The position numbers and the translations under genes were made by a program. A stretch of 64,000 nucleotides of DNA from the NCBI RefSeq assembly GCF_023243115.1, contig NZ_CP085081.1, positions 2,170,001 through 2,234,000 of the forward strand, read 5' to 3'. Below are positions 45,191-53,723 of this stretch, piece after piece (positions within the stretch are counted from its first letter, which is position 1; each line of letters opens with the position of its first letter). The DNA comes from Sediminicoccus sp. KRV36 (GTDB taxonomy: Bacteria; Pseudomonadota; Alphaproteobacteria; Acetobacterales; Acetobacteraceae). Below the pieces are notes generated by a model that was not told where the DNA came from, searched no databases, and worked only from the letters and a program-made list of their open reading frames with translations.

Positions 45191-46240
45191 CTACATGCGC
45201 TGCCCGGTATCCTTGTCGAAGAGATGCGCCTGCGCGGCCTGGGGCAGCACCGGCAGGCTGTCGCCTGGCCTGGCCGTCACACGTTCGCGGAAGACGCCGT
45301 TCACCGGCGTATCGCCGATCTGCATCATCACCATCGTCTCGCTGCCCATGGGCTCCACGATGCGGACGCGGGCGGGCATGCCGTCACCCGCCAGGCGGAA
45401 ATGCTCGGGACGGATGCCATAGACGGCGGGGCCGGGCCGCGCCTCCTGCGCCGGCGGCAAGGGCCAGCTCAGCCCATCCGGCGTCAGGAAGGCGCCATGC
45501 TCGATACGGCCTTCCAGCAGGTTCATCGCCGGGCTGCCGATGAAGCCCGCGACAAACAGATTGGCCGGCCGGTCATACAGCTCCAGCGGCGGGCCGGCCT
45601 GGCGGATATGGCCCAGTTCCATCACCACGATCTTGTCGGCCATCGTCATCGCCTCGATCTGGTCGTGGGTGACATAGACGGTGGTGACCTTCAGCCGCTG
45701 ATGTAGCTCGCGGATTTCGGAGCGCATCTGCACGCGCAGCTTGGCATCGAGGTTGGAGAGCGGCTCATCGAACAGGAACACCTGCGGATCGCGCACGATG
45801 GCCCGCCCCATCGCCACACGCTGGCGCTGCCCGCCGGAGAGCTGGCGAGGGTAGCGGTCCAGCAGGGCTTCCAGGCCCAGGATCTTCGCCGCACGGCCGA
45901 CTTCGGCGGCCATCACCTCCTTCGAGGCCTTGGCCAGCTTCATCGAGAAAGCCATGTTGTCGAAGACGGTCATGTGCGGATAGAGCGCGTAATTCTGGAA
46001 GACCATCGCGATGTCGCGATCCTTGGGCGGCACGGTGTTGACCACGCGCCCGCCGATGGAAATCTCACCGCCGGTGATGTTCTCAAGCCCCGCCAGCATG
46101 CGCAGCAGCGTGGATTTGCCGCAGCCCGATGGGCCGACGAGGACGACGAATTCGCCATCCTCGATATCCACGGAAACACCGTGCAGGACGGAGGTGCTGC
46201 CGAAGGATTTGGTGACGTTGTGGATGCCGACGCTTGCCAT
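45191..46240 (-). CDS. Carbohydrate-type ABC ATPase (UgpC/MalK/MsmK family)
   Basis: The 349-residue ATPase has Walker A GPSGCGKS at residues 36-43, signature [14 protein letters not shown], Walker [13 protein letters not shown] and switch histidine in [12 protein letters not shown]-terminal TOBE-type regulatory domain begins near residue 240. The ATG at 46240 shares a base with the stop of the upstream TPP-enzyme gene, so they are translationally coupled. Confidence 0.94.
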   Translation of the reverse strand: MASVGIHNVTKSFGSTSVLHGVSVDIEDGEFVVLVGPSGCGKSTLLRMLAGLENITGGEISIGGRVVNTVPPKDRDIAMVFQNYALYPHMTVFDNMAFSMKLAKASKEVMAAEVGRAAKILGLEALLDRYPRQLSGGQRQRVAMGRAIVRDPQVFLFDEPLSNLDAKLRVQMRSEIRELHQRLKVTTVYVTHDQIEAMTMADKIVVMELGHIRQAGPPLELYDRPANLFVAGFIGSPAMNLLEGRIEHGAFLTPDGLSWPLPPAQEARPGPAVYGIRPEHFRLAGDGMPARVRIVEPMGSETMVMMQIGDTPVNGVFRERVTARPGDSLPVLPQAAQAHLFDKDTGQRM

Positions 46241-47868
46241 CAGAACCTCGACACCTGGGTTTCCTTGGAGGTGATGAACTCCAGCAGGGCCGGAACACCA
46301 TTGCGCGTCTGCGCGATGCCGCGCTCGATGGCGGGGATGATCTGGTCCGGCGTCAGCACACGCTCGCCATAGCCGCCGAAGGCTTTGGCCATGTCGGCGT
46401 AGTTTCCGCTGATGTCGGTGGTGCGGTATTTCTCGGTGCTGAGCGCCATGATCTTCAGCTCGATCGCCATCGAGAAATTGTTCAGCAGGATGGAGAGGAT
46501 GGGGATGCGCTCGCGCACCGCCGTTTCGAAATCCATCCCCGTGAAGCCGATGGCCGCATCGCCCCAGACATTGATGCAGAGCTTGTCCGGTGCCGCCAAT
46601 TTGGCGCCCATGGCGAGGCCGAGCCCATAGCCCAGCTGCGTGGTTTTCCCCCAGCCCAGGTAGGAGAGCGGCGTGCGGCTGATCCAGAAGGGCGAGAGCT
46701 GATCGCGCGGCGAGCCCGCATCATGGGTGATGATCGTCTGGTCCGGGTCCACCGTGCGCCAGAGATCGCGCAGCACGCGATAGGGGTTGAGCGGCGCGTC
46801 GTTGCTGTCGCGCTTCTCGGCCCATTTGGCGAGCCAGGGGGTGCGCAGCGCCTCGATCGCGGCCTGCACGGGCGCATGCGGGCGGGGCGTCCTGATATGG
46901 CCGCGCAACTCGTCCAGCAGCGCCTGGAGGACGAGCTGCGCATCGCCCAGCAGCCCGATGTCGCAGCGGATATCCTTGTCCAGATGGTCCGGGTCCAGCG
47001 TCGCGTGAATATATTTCGGCCCAACTGGCATCTTGATGCCGAAATTGGTCTCGGTGAAGGAGCAGCCGACGCCGAAGACCACATCCGCGTCATCGAGGAA
47101 TTTGCGCACGGGATGCGGCATGGCCAGCCCGCCCGAGCCCAGCGCCAGCGCGTGATCCTCCGGAAAGGATGATTTGCCGCCCAGGCTGGTGGTGACGGGT
47201 GCGGCCAGCAATTCCGCCAATTCGCGCAGCTGCGGCCAGGCCTGCGCCCAGTGGATGCCGGTGCCGGCATAGATCACGGGGCGCTTCGCGTTCACCAGCA
47301 TCTCGGCCGCGCGCTTCACATCGGCCGGGTCGGGTGCGGAGCGGACGGTAAGGACGGGCGTGTAGCTCCAGTTCTCCGGCATCTCCTCCTGGAACATGTC
47401 CGTCGGGATTTCGACGATGACGGGCCCGCCGCGGCCATTGCGCAGGCGGGCGAAGGCGCGGCGCATGATGTTGGGCACCTCGGCCGCGCTCATCACCGCC
47501 TCGGTGGATTTGGCGATGCCCTTCATCTGCACGGTGCTGTTGTAGTTGGGCGGCACATGCGCGATGCGGCGCGGATAGCCCATGGGCAGCACCAGCACGG
47601 GCACGCTCTCGCCGAAGCATTGCGCGACACCGCCATAGGCGTTTTCGGCCCCCGGCCCATGCTGCATGCAAAAGGCGCCGAGCTTGCGGGCCGAGGTGAC
47701 GCGGCTGATGGCGTCCGCCATATGCAGCCCGATGCGCTCCTGCCGTACCATGACGGGCCGGATGTCTATCGCCGCGCAATGTTCGATCATGTGGTTCACC
47801 GGATAGCCGGTGAGCACCTCGATCCCCTCGCGCTTCATGATTTCCGCGATCGCGTCGCCGACTTTCAT
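46240..47868 (-). CDS. Thiamine-diphosphate-dependent enzyme (acetolactate synthase-like)
   Basis: The 542-residue enzyme of the acetolactate synthase/benzoylformate decarboxylase superfamily has the proton-relay glutamate at E44 (VMVRQERIGLHMADA). The cofactor motif near residues 430-460 begins GDAAIGFTGMDFET and ends in NN before FSM; alanine replaces glycine in the usual GDG. The central domain is QMKGIAKSTEAVMS-like and degenerate. It is first in the ABC operon, a rare gene order. Candidate reactions are decarboxylation or carboligation of a 2-oxoacid; the sequence does not decide. Confidence 0.87.
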   Translation of the reverse strand: MKVGDAIAEIMKREGIEVLTGYPVNHMIEHCAAIDIRPVMVRQERIGLHMADAISRVTSARKLGAFCMQHGPGAENAYGGVAQCFGESVPVLVLPMGYPRRIAHVPPNYNSTVQMKGIAKSTEAVMSAAEVPNIMRRAFARLRNGRGGPVIVEIPTDMFQEEMPENWSYTPVLTVRSAPDPADVKRAAEMLVNAKRPVIYAGTGIHWAQAWPQLRELAELLAAPVTTSLGGKSSFPEDHALALGSGGLAMPHPVRKFLDDADVVFGVGCSFTETNFGIKMPVGPKYIHATLDPDHLDKDIRCDIGLLGDAQLVLQALLDELRGHIRTPRPHAPVQAAIEALRTPWLAKWAEKRDSNDAPLNPYRVLRDLWRTVDPDQTIITHDAGSPRDQLSPFWISRTPLSYLGWGKTTQLGYGLGLAMGAKLAAPDKLCINVWGDAAIGFTGMDFETAVRERIPILSILLNNFSMAIELKIMALSTEKYRTTDISGNYADMAKAFGGYGERVLTPDQIIPAIERGIAQTRNGVPALLEFITSKETQVSRF

Positions 47869-47979
47869 GCCGCTTACGTCTCCCTGAATTTATTTCTTGG
47901 AAGGAAGGCTAGCCCCCGCTTTGCATAACCCGCAAGCATGGCAGTCTATGTTGCTGCGCAGCACCGAGAGAGAGACCCC

Positions 47980-48168
47980 ATGGCCGAGCCGCTTCCCCCC
48001 GATCAATTCGCCCTGCTGATGGCCCGGGCGGGCATCAGCCTGCCGCCCGCCGAGGTCGAGGACCTGCGCCACGCCCATGCGAAGCTCCAGGCCATGCTGG
48101 AGATGCTGCGCAGCCCTGCCCCCCCGCTGGCCGCCGAGCCTGGCTTCACCTTCTCGACGGAGCGCTGA
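47980..48168 (+). CDS. AtzG/GatC-like small amidase partner
   Basis: The 62-residue helical protein lies 3 bp before an amidase gene, as AtzG lies before AtzE. The segment DQFALLMARAGISLPPAEVEDLRHAHAKL gives two amphipathic helices like GatC, and the tail TFSTER is typical of an extended strand. The ATG at 47980 follows GAGAGAGA; the frame is open 42 bp further upstream. AtzG stabilises AtzE in the known system. The similarity is by size, pattern and position. Confidence 0.55.
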   Translation: MAEPLPPDQFALLMARAGISLPPAEVEDLRHAHAKLQAMLEMLRSPAPPLAAEPGFTFSTER

Positions 48169-48171
48169 GGC

Positions 48172-49539
48172 ATGATCCCGACCATTGCCGAAGCCTCGGC
48201 GCTGATCGCCGCGAAGAAGCTTTCGCCCGTCGAGCTCATGCGCGAATGCGAATCCCGCATCGCCGCGCAGAATTCGACGCTGCACGCCTTCATCCTGGAA
48301 ACGCCCGAGCGCGCGCTGAGCGACGCGAAGGCGGCCGAGGCGCGGCAGATGACCGGCGCGCTGAAGGGCCGGCTGGACGGCATCCCCATCGGCCACAAGG
48401 ATATCTATTCGACGGCGGGCATCCGCAGCACCTGCCATTCGGCCCAGCTCCTGGACAATGTCCCGAGCGAGGATGCCGTGACCGTCGCCAAGTGGCGCGA
48501 GGCGGGCGTGGTGCTGATGGGCAAGCTCGCCACCCATGAATTCGCCTTTGGCGGGCCGAGCTTTGACCTGCCCTGGCCGCCCGCGCGCAACCCCTGGGAT
48601 ACGGAGTGCTTCACCTCCGGCTCCTCCTCGGGCACCGGGGCGGCGGTGGCCGCGGGGCTGATCCTGGGCGGCACGGGCTCGGATACGGGGGGCTCCATTC
48701 GTGGGCCGGCGGCCCTCTGCGGCATTGCCGGCATCAAGCCGACCTATGGGTTTTGCTCGCGCACGGGGATCTACCCACTGGCGCAGACGCTGGACCATGC
48801 TGGCCCCATGGCCTGGACGAGCGAGGATTGCGCCATCCTCCTCGAAGCCATGGCCGGGCATGACCCGACGGACCCCGGCAGCGCCGCGCGCCCCACACCC
48901 GCGCTGGATGTGAACCAGGATCTGCGCGGCCGCCGCATCGGCCTGGTGCGCCACATGCATGAGGTGGATGTGCCCGTCAGCCCCGCCACGCTGAAGGGCA
49001 TCAATGAGACCGCCGAGATCCTGCGCAAGCTGGGTGCGACCGTGGTGGATGTGACGCTGCCCTCCTTGCAGGAGTTCAACGCGGCGGGCTGGGTGACGCT
49101 CTCGGGCGAAGCCTGGGCCGTGCATGAGGCATGGATGCGCAGCCAGCCGCTGAAATATGGCGAATATCTGCGCGCGCGCCTGGCCCTGGGCGGCCTGCTT
49201 TCGGCGGGCGACTACATTCAGGCCCAGCGCAAGCGGCGCGAACTCATCACGCGCAGCTTTGCCGCCAGCGCCGATGTGGATTTGCTGCTGACGGCGGCGG
49301 CCTTCAGCGAGGCGCCGAAGATCCGCGAGGTGCCGAAATGGGCGAGCCTGGAGAAGCCGAATTTCACCATCGCCTTCAATCTGCTCGGCTGGCCGGCGCT
49401 GACCATCTGCACGGGCTTTGGCGAAGGCGGGCTGCCGGTGGCGGCGCAGATCATCGGCAAGCCCTGGCAGGATGGGCTGGTGCTGGCGGCAGGGCATGCG
49501 GTGGAGCGGGAGAATGGGGCGCGCGCGAAGCGGCCCTGA
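48172..49539 (+). CDS. Amidase-signature hydrolase (AtzE/GatA-like)
   Basis: The 455-residue amidase-signature enzyme has the Ser-cisSer-Lys triad: lysine in IGHKDIYSTAG, the cis-serine region SGSSSGTGAAVAAG and the nucleophile serine in GTGSDTGGSIRGP. It hydrolyses amides of unknown kind. With the AtzG-like small protein it resembles the AtzE/AtzG pair of 1-carboxybiuret hydrolysis, and a DUF3225 (AtzH-like) gene lies 24 kb away. It is 10 residues or so shorter than usual relatives at its C-terminus (ERENGARAKRP). Confidence 0.83.
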   Translation: MIPTIAEASALIAAKKLSPVELMRECESRIAAQNSTLHAFILETPERALSDAKAAEARQMTGALKGRLDGIPIGHKDIYSTAGIRSTCHSAQLLDNVPSEDAVTVAKWREAGVVLMGKLATHEFAFGGPSFDLPWPPARNPWDTECFTSGSSSGTGAAVAAGLILGGTGSDTGGSIRGPAALCGIAGIKPTYGFCSRTGIYPLAQTLDHAGPMAWTSEDCAILLEAMAGHDPTDPGSAARPTPALDVNQDLRGRRIGLVRHMHEVDVPVSPATLKGINETAEILRKLGATVVDVTLPSLQEFNAAGWVTLSGEAWAVHEAWMRSQPLKYGEYLRARLALGGLLSAGDYIQAQRKRRELITRSFAASADVDLLLTAAAFSEAPKIREVPKWASLEKPNFTIAFNLLGWPALTICTGFGEGGLPVAAQIIGKPWQDGLVLAAGHAVERENGARAKRP

Positions 49540-49541
49540 TT

Positions 49542-49673
49542 GCGAGGGGCTCTGCCCCTCGCGCTCCCCGGCAGGGGACACGTCCCCTGCACCCCTATTT
49601 GTTGGAGATGCAAGAACCTGAGGTTCTTGGCCATTATCAAGAATGGGGGAGTTTGAGGGGCAAAGCCCCTCAA
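49542..49673 (+). repeat. Four-hairpin intergenic repeat cluster, copy B
   Basis: Four perfect stems in a row: GCGAGGGGC/GCCCCTCGC (49542-49562, loop TCT), GCAGGGGAC/GTCCCCTGC (49571-49590, loop AC), CAAGAACC/GGTTCTTG (49611-49629, loop TGA) and TTGAGGGGC/GCCCCTCAA (49653-49673, loop AAA). The third and fourth match the two-stem design of copies near 37.9 and 51.7 kb. It fills the 147 bp between the amidase and oxidase genes. Confidence 0.7.
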
Positions 49674-49686
49674 GAGGAGACCCAGG

Positions 49687-50805
49687 ATGGATAAAAGCTA
49701 CGACCTGATCGTCATCGGCCACGGCATTGTCGGCCTGGCCCACGCCCTGGCCGCCGCGCGTGCCGGCCATCGCGTGGCCGTGCTGGACCGCGACGCGCAG
49801 CCCAATGGCGCCTCCATCCGGAATTTCGGCTTCGTCACCGTCACCGGCCAGGGCTGGCCCGACACCTGGCGCCGCGCCCGCCGCGCGCGGGAGGTCTGGG
49901 CGGGCGTCTGCGAGGAAGCGGGCATCCCCGTGCTGCAACGCGGCCTGCTGATGGCGGCCCGCCGGCCCGAGGCGCTGGCCGTGATCGAGGAATTCGCGGC
50001 CGGCCCGATGGGTGAGGGCTGCCGCATCCTCCGTGCCCCCGACATCCCGGCCCCGCTCGCGCCCGGCCTGCTCGGCGCGCTGCATTCGCCGCATGAATTG
50101 CGCGTGGAAAGCCGGGAAGCGCTGCCCCGGCTGCGCGCCTGGCTGGCCGAGCGGCATGGTGTTGCGATCTTCCCGCAATGCGCCGCACTGGCGGTGGAGA
50201 CGGGCGTTGTGCATACGCCGCAGGGCCGCTTCACCGCTCCGCATATCGTGGTCTGCCCCGGCACGGATCTCGTCTCCCTGTTCCCCGAGGCCTTCGCCGC
50301 GCGGGGAACCACCTTGTGCAAGCTGCACATGCTGCGCCTGGCCGATCCCGGCTGGCGGCTGCCGGCACCGGTGATGAGCGACCTCGGCCTGCATCGCTAT
50401 CGCGGCTATCACGCGGCACCCTCGCTGGCCGCGCTGCGCGCCCGGCTGGAAGCCGAGCAGAAGCCGCAACTGGAGAACGGCGTGCATCTCATCGTCGTGC
50501 AATCGGCCGATGGCAGCCTGGTGGTGGGCGACAGCCACCATTATGCAGCGACGCCTGATCCCTTCCAGCCCGAGGCGGTGGACGCGCTGATCCTGGAGGA
50601 ATTCGCGGCCGTGCTCGGCGCCCCGCCGCCCACCCTGGAGCGCTGGATCGGGATTTATCCCTCCGGCCCCGAGGACGCGTTTTTCGAGGCCCCCATGCCC
50701 GGCGTGCGGCTGGTGTCCGTCACCTCCGGCACCGGCGCCTCGACCGCCTTCGGCCTGGCCGAGGATGTCCTTGCCGACCTCATGCAGATGGAGCCCGCCC
50801 GATGA
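49687..50805 (+). CDS. TIGR03364-type FAD oxidoreductase (phosphonate-associated)
   Basis: The 372-residue DAO-fold flavoprotein has Rossmann motif IGHGIVGLAHALAAARAGH starting at residue 10. It continues with VLDRDAQPNGASIRNFGFVTVTGQG, where GASIRNFG is characteristic of the TIGR03364 group, and ends in SVTSGTGASTAFGLAED. Members sit in phosphonate operons and are thought to oxidise aminophosphonates such as 2-aminoethylphosphonate or its N-alkyl forms to phosphonoacetaldehyde. Here it is coupled to phnX by an ATGA overlap, which fits that role exactly. No transporter gene for phosphonate is beside it. Confidence 0.82.
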   Translation: MDKSYDLIVIGHGIVGLAHALAAARAGHRVAVLDRDAQPNGASIRNFGFVTVTGQGWPDTWRRARRAREVWAGVCEEAGIPVLQRGLLMAARRPEALAVIEEFAAGPMGEGCRILRAPDIPAPLAPGLLGALHSPHELRVESREALPRLRAWLAERHGVAIFPQCAALAVETGVVHTPQGRFTAPHIVVCPGTDLVSLFPEAFAARGTTLCKLHMLRLADPGWRLPAPVMSDLGLHRYRGYHAAPSLAALRARLEAEQKPQLENGVHLIVVQSADGSLVVGDSHHYAATPDPFQPEAVDALILEEFAAVLGAPPPTLERWIGIYPSGPEDAFFEAPMPGVRLVSVTSGTGASTAFGLAEDVLADLMQMEPAR

Positions 50806-51617
50806 TCCATTCCTCGATCGGAGCCGTGATTCTCGATTGGGCGGGCACCGTGCTCGACCATGGCAGCCGCGCGCCGATGGCGGCCTTCGTGAAGGCCTTC
50901 GCGCATTCCGGCGTCACCATCACGGTGGAGGATGCGCGTGGCCCGATGGGCATGGCCAAGCGCGACCATATCCGCTTGGTGGGCGCGGCCGTGAACCAGG
51001 CCTGGCGCGCCAGGCACGGCCATGATTTCAACGAGACCGATATGGAGGCGATCTTCGCCGTCTTCGAACCGCTCAACGTGGCCGCGGTGAAGACGCCCGA
51101 GCATTCGACGCTGATCGGCGGCGCGCAGGCGGCGCTGGCCTGGTGCCAGGCGCGCGGCATCCGTATCGGCTCCACCACCGGCTATACGCGGCCCATCATG
51201 GAGGAACTCGCGCCGCTGGCCGCCGCGCAGGGCTTCACGCCGGAGGTGATGGTCTGCGCGGGGGACCTGCCGGCCGGCCGGCCCGCGCCGCTGCAGATGT
51301 GGTACGCCATGGCGAAGATGGGCATCTGGCCGGCCAGCAGCGTCATGAAATGCGATGACACGCCGCCCGGCATCGGCGAGGCGCGCAACGCCGGCTGCTG
51401 GGCGGTGGGCTTTGCCCTGTCCGGCAATATCGCCGGTCTCTCGGAGGCGGAGATGGCTGAGGCGAGCGAGGCTGAGCGCGCCGTGATGCGTGCGCGGGCC
51501 ACGGCCGAATTGATGGAGGCGGGTGCGCATCTCGTGGTGGATTCCATCGCCGATCTGCCGCGCGCCGTGGCTGAGATCGAAGCGCGGATGGCGGGCGGCG
51601 AGAGTCCGGCGCTGTAG
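50802..51617 (+). CDS. phnX: Phosphonoacetaldehyde hydrolase (phosphonatase)
   Basis: The 271-residue HAD-superfamily enzyme cleaves phosphonoacetaldehyde to acetaldehyde and phosphate (EC 3.11.1.1). The nucleophile is D12 in VILDWAGTVLD, and the Schiff-base lysine is K53 in MGMAKRDHI; both fall at the standard positions. A late motif, GDLPAGRPAP, marks the PhnX group. It starts inside the stop of the oxidase gene. Together the two genes release phosphate from a C-P compound without the usual AEP transaminase PhnW. Confidence 0.93.
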   Translation: MIHSSIGAVILDWAGTVLDHGSRAPMAAFVKAFAHSGVTITVEDARGPMGMAKRDHIRLVGAAVNQAWRARHGHDFNETDMEAIFAVFEPLNVAAVKTPEHSTLIGGAQAALAWCQARGIRIGSTTGYTRPIMEELAPLAAAQGFTPEVMVCAGDLPAGRPAPLQMWYAMAKMGIWPASSVMKCDDTPPGIGEARNAGCWAVGFALSGNIAGLSEAEMAEASEAERAVMRARATAELMEAGAHLVVDSIADLPRAVAEIEARMAGGESPAL

Positions 51618-51694
51618 CGGGCTGCCCGTCGAGAAGCCCAGTTTGCCCGTCCGCCAGCAAGCCCGCTTTCTCGGATTTTTGCCCGAATGAAGGT

Positions 51695-51741
51695 GCAGGA
51701 AACGAGTTTCCTGCCAGGGTGCTCGAGGGGTAGGCCCCTCG
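51695..51741 (+). repeat. Double-hairpin intergenic repeat, copy C
   Basis: First stem: GCAGGAAAC (51695-51703) with GTTTCCTGC (51706-51714). Second stem: CGAGGGG (51724-51730) with CCCCTCG (51735-51741). The same two-stem design is seen at 37889-37937 and in the last two stems of the 49.6-kb cluster. It lies in the 216-bp space between phnX and the convergent diguanylate cyclase gene; the rest of that space holds nothing I can name. Confidence 0.65.
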
Positions 51742-51833
51742 GCCCTGCCACTGACTTCTGAGGGCCCGTCTCCCTCGCCACCCGTTGCCGGCCCCGCACC
51801 GGTATTCACGCCCCCGCTTCAGCAGAGGATGTC

Positions 51834-52661
51834 CTACCCCGCGATATGCGTCTGGTTCCGGCCGGCCGCCTTCGCCGCGTAGAGCGCCTGGTCCGCCCGG
51901 CTGAAGGCGCGCTCCAGCCCCGCCAGCTCATCGCTCTCCACCGCGGCGATGCCGGCCGAGAGGGTGAGGGCGCGGGCCGGTGCGCCGGGATGCGGCACCG
52001 TGGCGGTGATGCCATGGCGCAGCCGGTCCACCAGGGGCAGGGCGTCCTCGGGCGAGAGGCCCGGCAGCACCAGGGCGAATTCCTCGCCGCCGAAGCGGCC
52101 CAGCGCATCCCCGGCCCGGACCCCGCCTTGCGCGGCATGCGCCACGCCGCGCAGCACCACATCGCCGGCCGCATGCCCCCAGCCATCATTCACCGATTTG
52201 AAGTGATCCACATCGAGCATGACGGCGACGCTGGGCTGGCCTTTCCGGGCCGCACCGGAGAGTGCCGCGAGGGCGCGCTTCTCGAAGCCTGCCCGATTGG
52301 GCAGGCCGGTCAGGGGATCATGCTCGGCGGCGGCGGCCAGCTCGGCCTCCAGCCGGTCCCGCTCGGTGATGGCGCGCGTCACGCTGAGGAAGAAGACCGG
52401 CACCAGGAAATCCACGCCCAGCCAGACCCATTGCATGACCGGCACCGAGGAGCCGGCCTTGCGAATGCTCTCATCCACGCCGGTGGCCAGGTGCAGCAGC
52501 CCGATCGCGGTCATGAGCAGGGCGCCGACCAGCCAGCGGATGCGCCGGTCCGGGCGGGTGGCATAGCCCCGACGCATCCGCCACCCGACCCAGGCGGCGT
52601 AGAAACACAGCCCCGCCAACCCGATGCGGCAGATCAGAAACAGATCATCCGCGCCGGTCAT
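51834..52661 (-). CDS. Membrane-bound diguanylate cyclase (GGDEF)
   Basis: The 275-residue protein has three predicted membrane segments in residues 6-95 and a C-terminal GGDEF domain. The active site is GGEEF at residues 191-195, with DVDHFKSVND upstream. An RxxD inhibitory site (R182-D185) lies five residues before it, so feedback by cyclic di-GMP is likely. The enzyme should make c-di-GMP from two GTP. The ATG overlaps the stop of the Bug gene (52658-52661). Confidence 0.92.
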   Translation of the reverse strand: MTGADDLFLICRIGLAGLCFYAAWVGWRMRRGYATRPDRRIRWLVGALLMTAIGLLHLATGVDESIRKAGSSVPVMQWVWLGVDFLVPVFFLSVTRAITERDRLEAELAAAAEHDPLTGLPNRAGFEKRALAALSGAARKGQPSVAVMLDVDHFKSVNDGWGHAAGDVVLRGVAHAAQGGVRAGDALGRFGGEEFALVLPGLSPEDALPLVDRLRHGITATVPHPGAPARALTLSAGIAAVESDELAGLERAFSRADQALYAAKAAGRNQTHIAG

Positions 52662-53608
52662 TCAGCGCGGATGTTCCCTGCGCGAATCACCTCGCCCCAG
52701 GCGGTGATCTCGGCCTGCAGGAATTCGCGGAACTGCACGGGCGAGAAATCCACCACCACGCCGCCCTGGGTGACGATGCGCTCCTGCTCCCGCGGGCTGG
52801 TGGCGAAGCGGCGGCCTTCGGCGTTCAGGCGCTGCACGATGGCGGCCGGCGTGCCCGCGGGGGCGACAAGGCCGGACCAGGTTTGCGTCGCATATCCCGT
52901 GGCCCCCTGTTCCGCGATGGTCGGCAGTTCGGGCCAGGAGGGGTGGCGCCCGCGCGTCGTGATGCCCAGCGCCTTCAGCCGCCCACCACGGATATGCGGG
53001 CCGGAGGAGGATGAGCTGTCGAACAGCACGTCGCAATGGCCGGCCATCGTATCCAGCAGGGCCGGGCCGGAACCCCGATGCGGGATATGCGTCATCTCCA
53101 CATTCATCGCGCGCGCGAACAACTCGCCCGAGAGATGCGAGGGCGAGGCGACGCCGATCGAGCAGTAGTTGATCTGCCCGCGACGCGTGCCCGCCCAGGC
53201 GACGAATTCCTGCATGGTGTTGGGCGGGCGGTTGGTCGGCACCACCATCATCAAGGGCGTGACCGAGGGCAGCAGCACATGCTCGAAGCTGCGGATCGGG
53301 TCATACCCGGCCTGCAGCATCTGCGGCAGGATGGAGAGCGGTCCGCTGGCCGTCATCGAGAGGGTGTAGCCATCGGGGGCCGCGCGGGAGACGAGTTCCG
53401 TGCCCAGCATGCCCGATGCGCCGGAGCGGCTTTCCACCACGAAGGGCTGGCCGAACACCTCCTGGTAATGCGCCGCCACCAGCCGCGCCACGGCCTCCGT
53501 GCCACCCCCGGGCGGGAAGGGGACGATGATGCGGACCGGCCGCTCGGGCCAGCTTTGCGCCAGGGCGAGCGAGGGCAGCAACAGGGCGGCAAGGATGAAG
53601 CGGAGCAT
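52658..53608 (-). CDS. Bug-family tripartite tricarboxylate receptor (orphan)
   Basis: The 316-residue binding protein has leader MLRFILAALLLPSLALAQ. Family motifs are RPVRIIVPFPPGGGTEAV, VVESRSGASGMLGTELV, AAPDGYTLSM and INYCSIGVASPSHL. The start at 53608 follows GGAGG at good distance; a longer frame upstream adds a basic stretch that is not a leader. Coupled upstream of the diguanylate cyclase by ATGA overlap, an unusual pairing that may link ligand sensing to c-di-GMP only by co-expression. Divergent from pdxY. Confidence 0.93.
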   Translation of the reverse strand: MLRFILAALLLPSLALAQSWPERPVRIIVPFPPGGGTEAVARLVAAHYQEVFGQPFVVESRSGASGMLGTELVSRAAPDGYTLSMTASGPLSILPQMLQAGYDPIRSFEHVLLPSVTPLMMVVPTNRPPNTMQEFVAWAGTRRGQINYCSIGVASPSHLSGELFARAMNVEMTHIPHRGSGPALLDTMAGHCDVLFDSSSSSGPHIRGGRLKALGITTRGRHPSWPELPTIAEQGATGYATQTWSGLVAPAGTPAAIVQRLNAEGRRFATSPREQERIVTQGGVVVDFSPVQFREFLQAEITAWGEVIRAGNIRAE

Positions 53609-53723
53609 GGCGGCCTCCATCAAGGGGAGCATCAGCCTCGCATCACGCATGGCCGCCGCGCAAGCGCGCTGCATTCCCCGGCGCATGGACGGCCGGCGCG
53701 GCGCGGCCTATGCGTGCGGGGCG

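Noticed and set aside
47890..50541. 883-codon minus-strand frame
   Set aside because: Shadow of the amidase and oxidase genes, running through intergenic hairpins; no recognisable motif.
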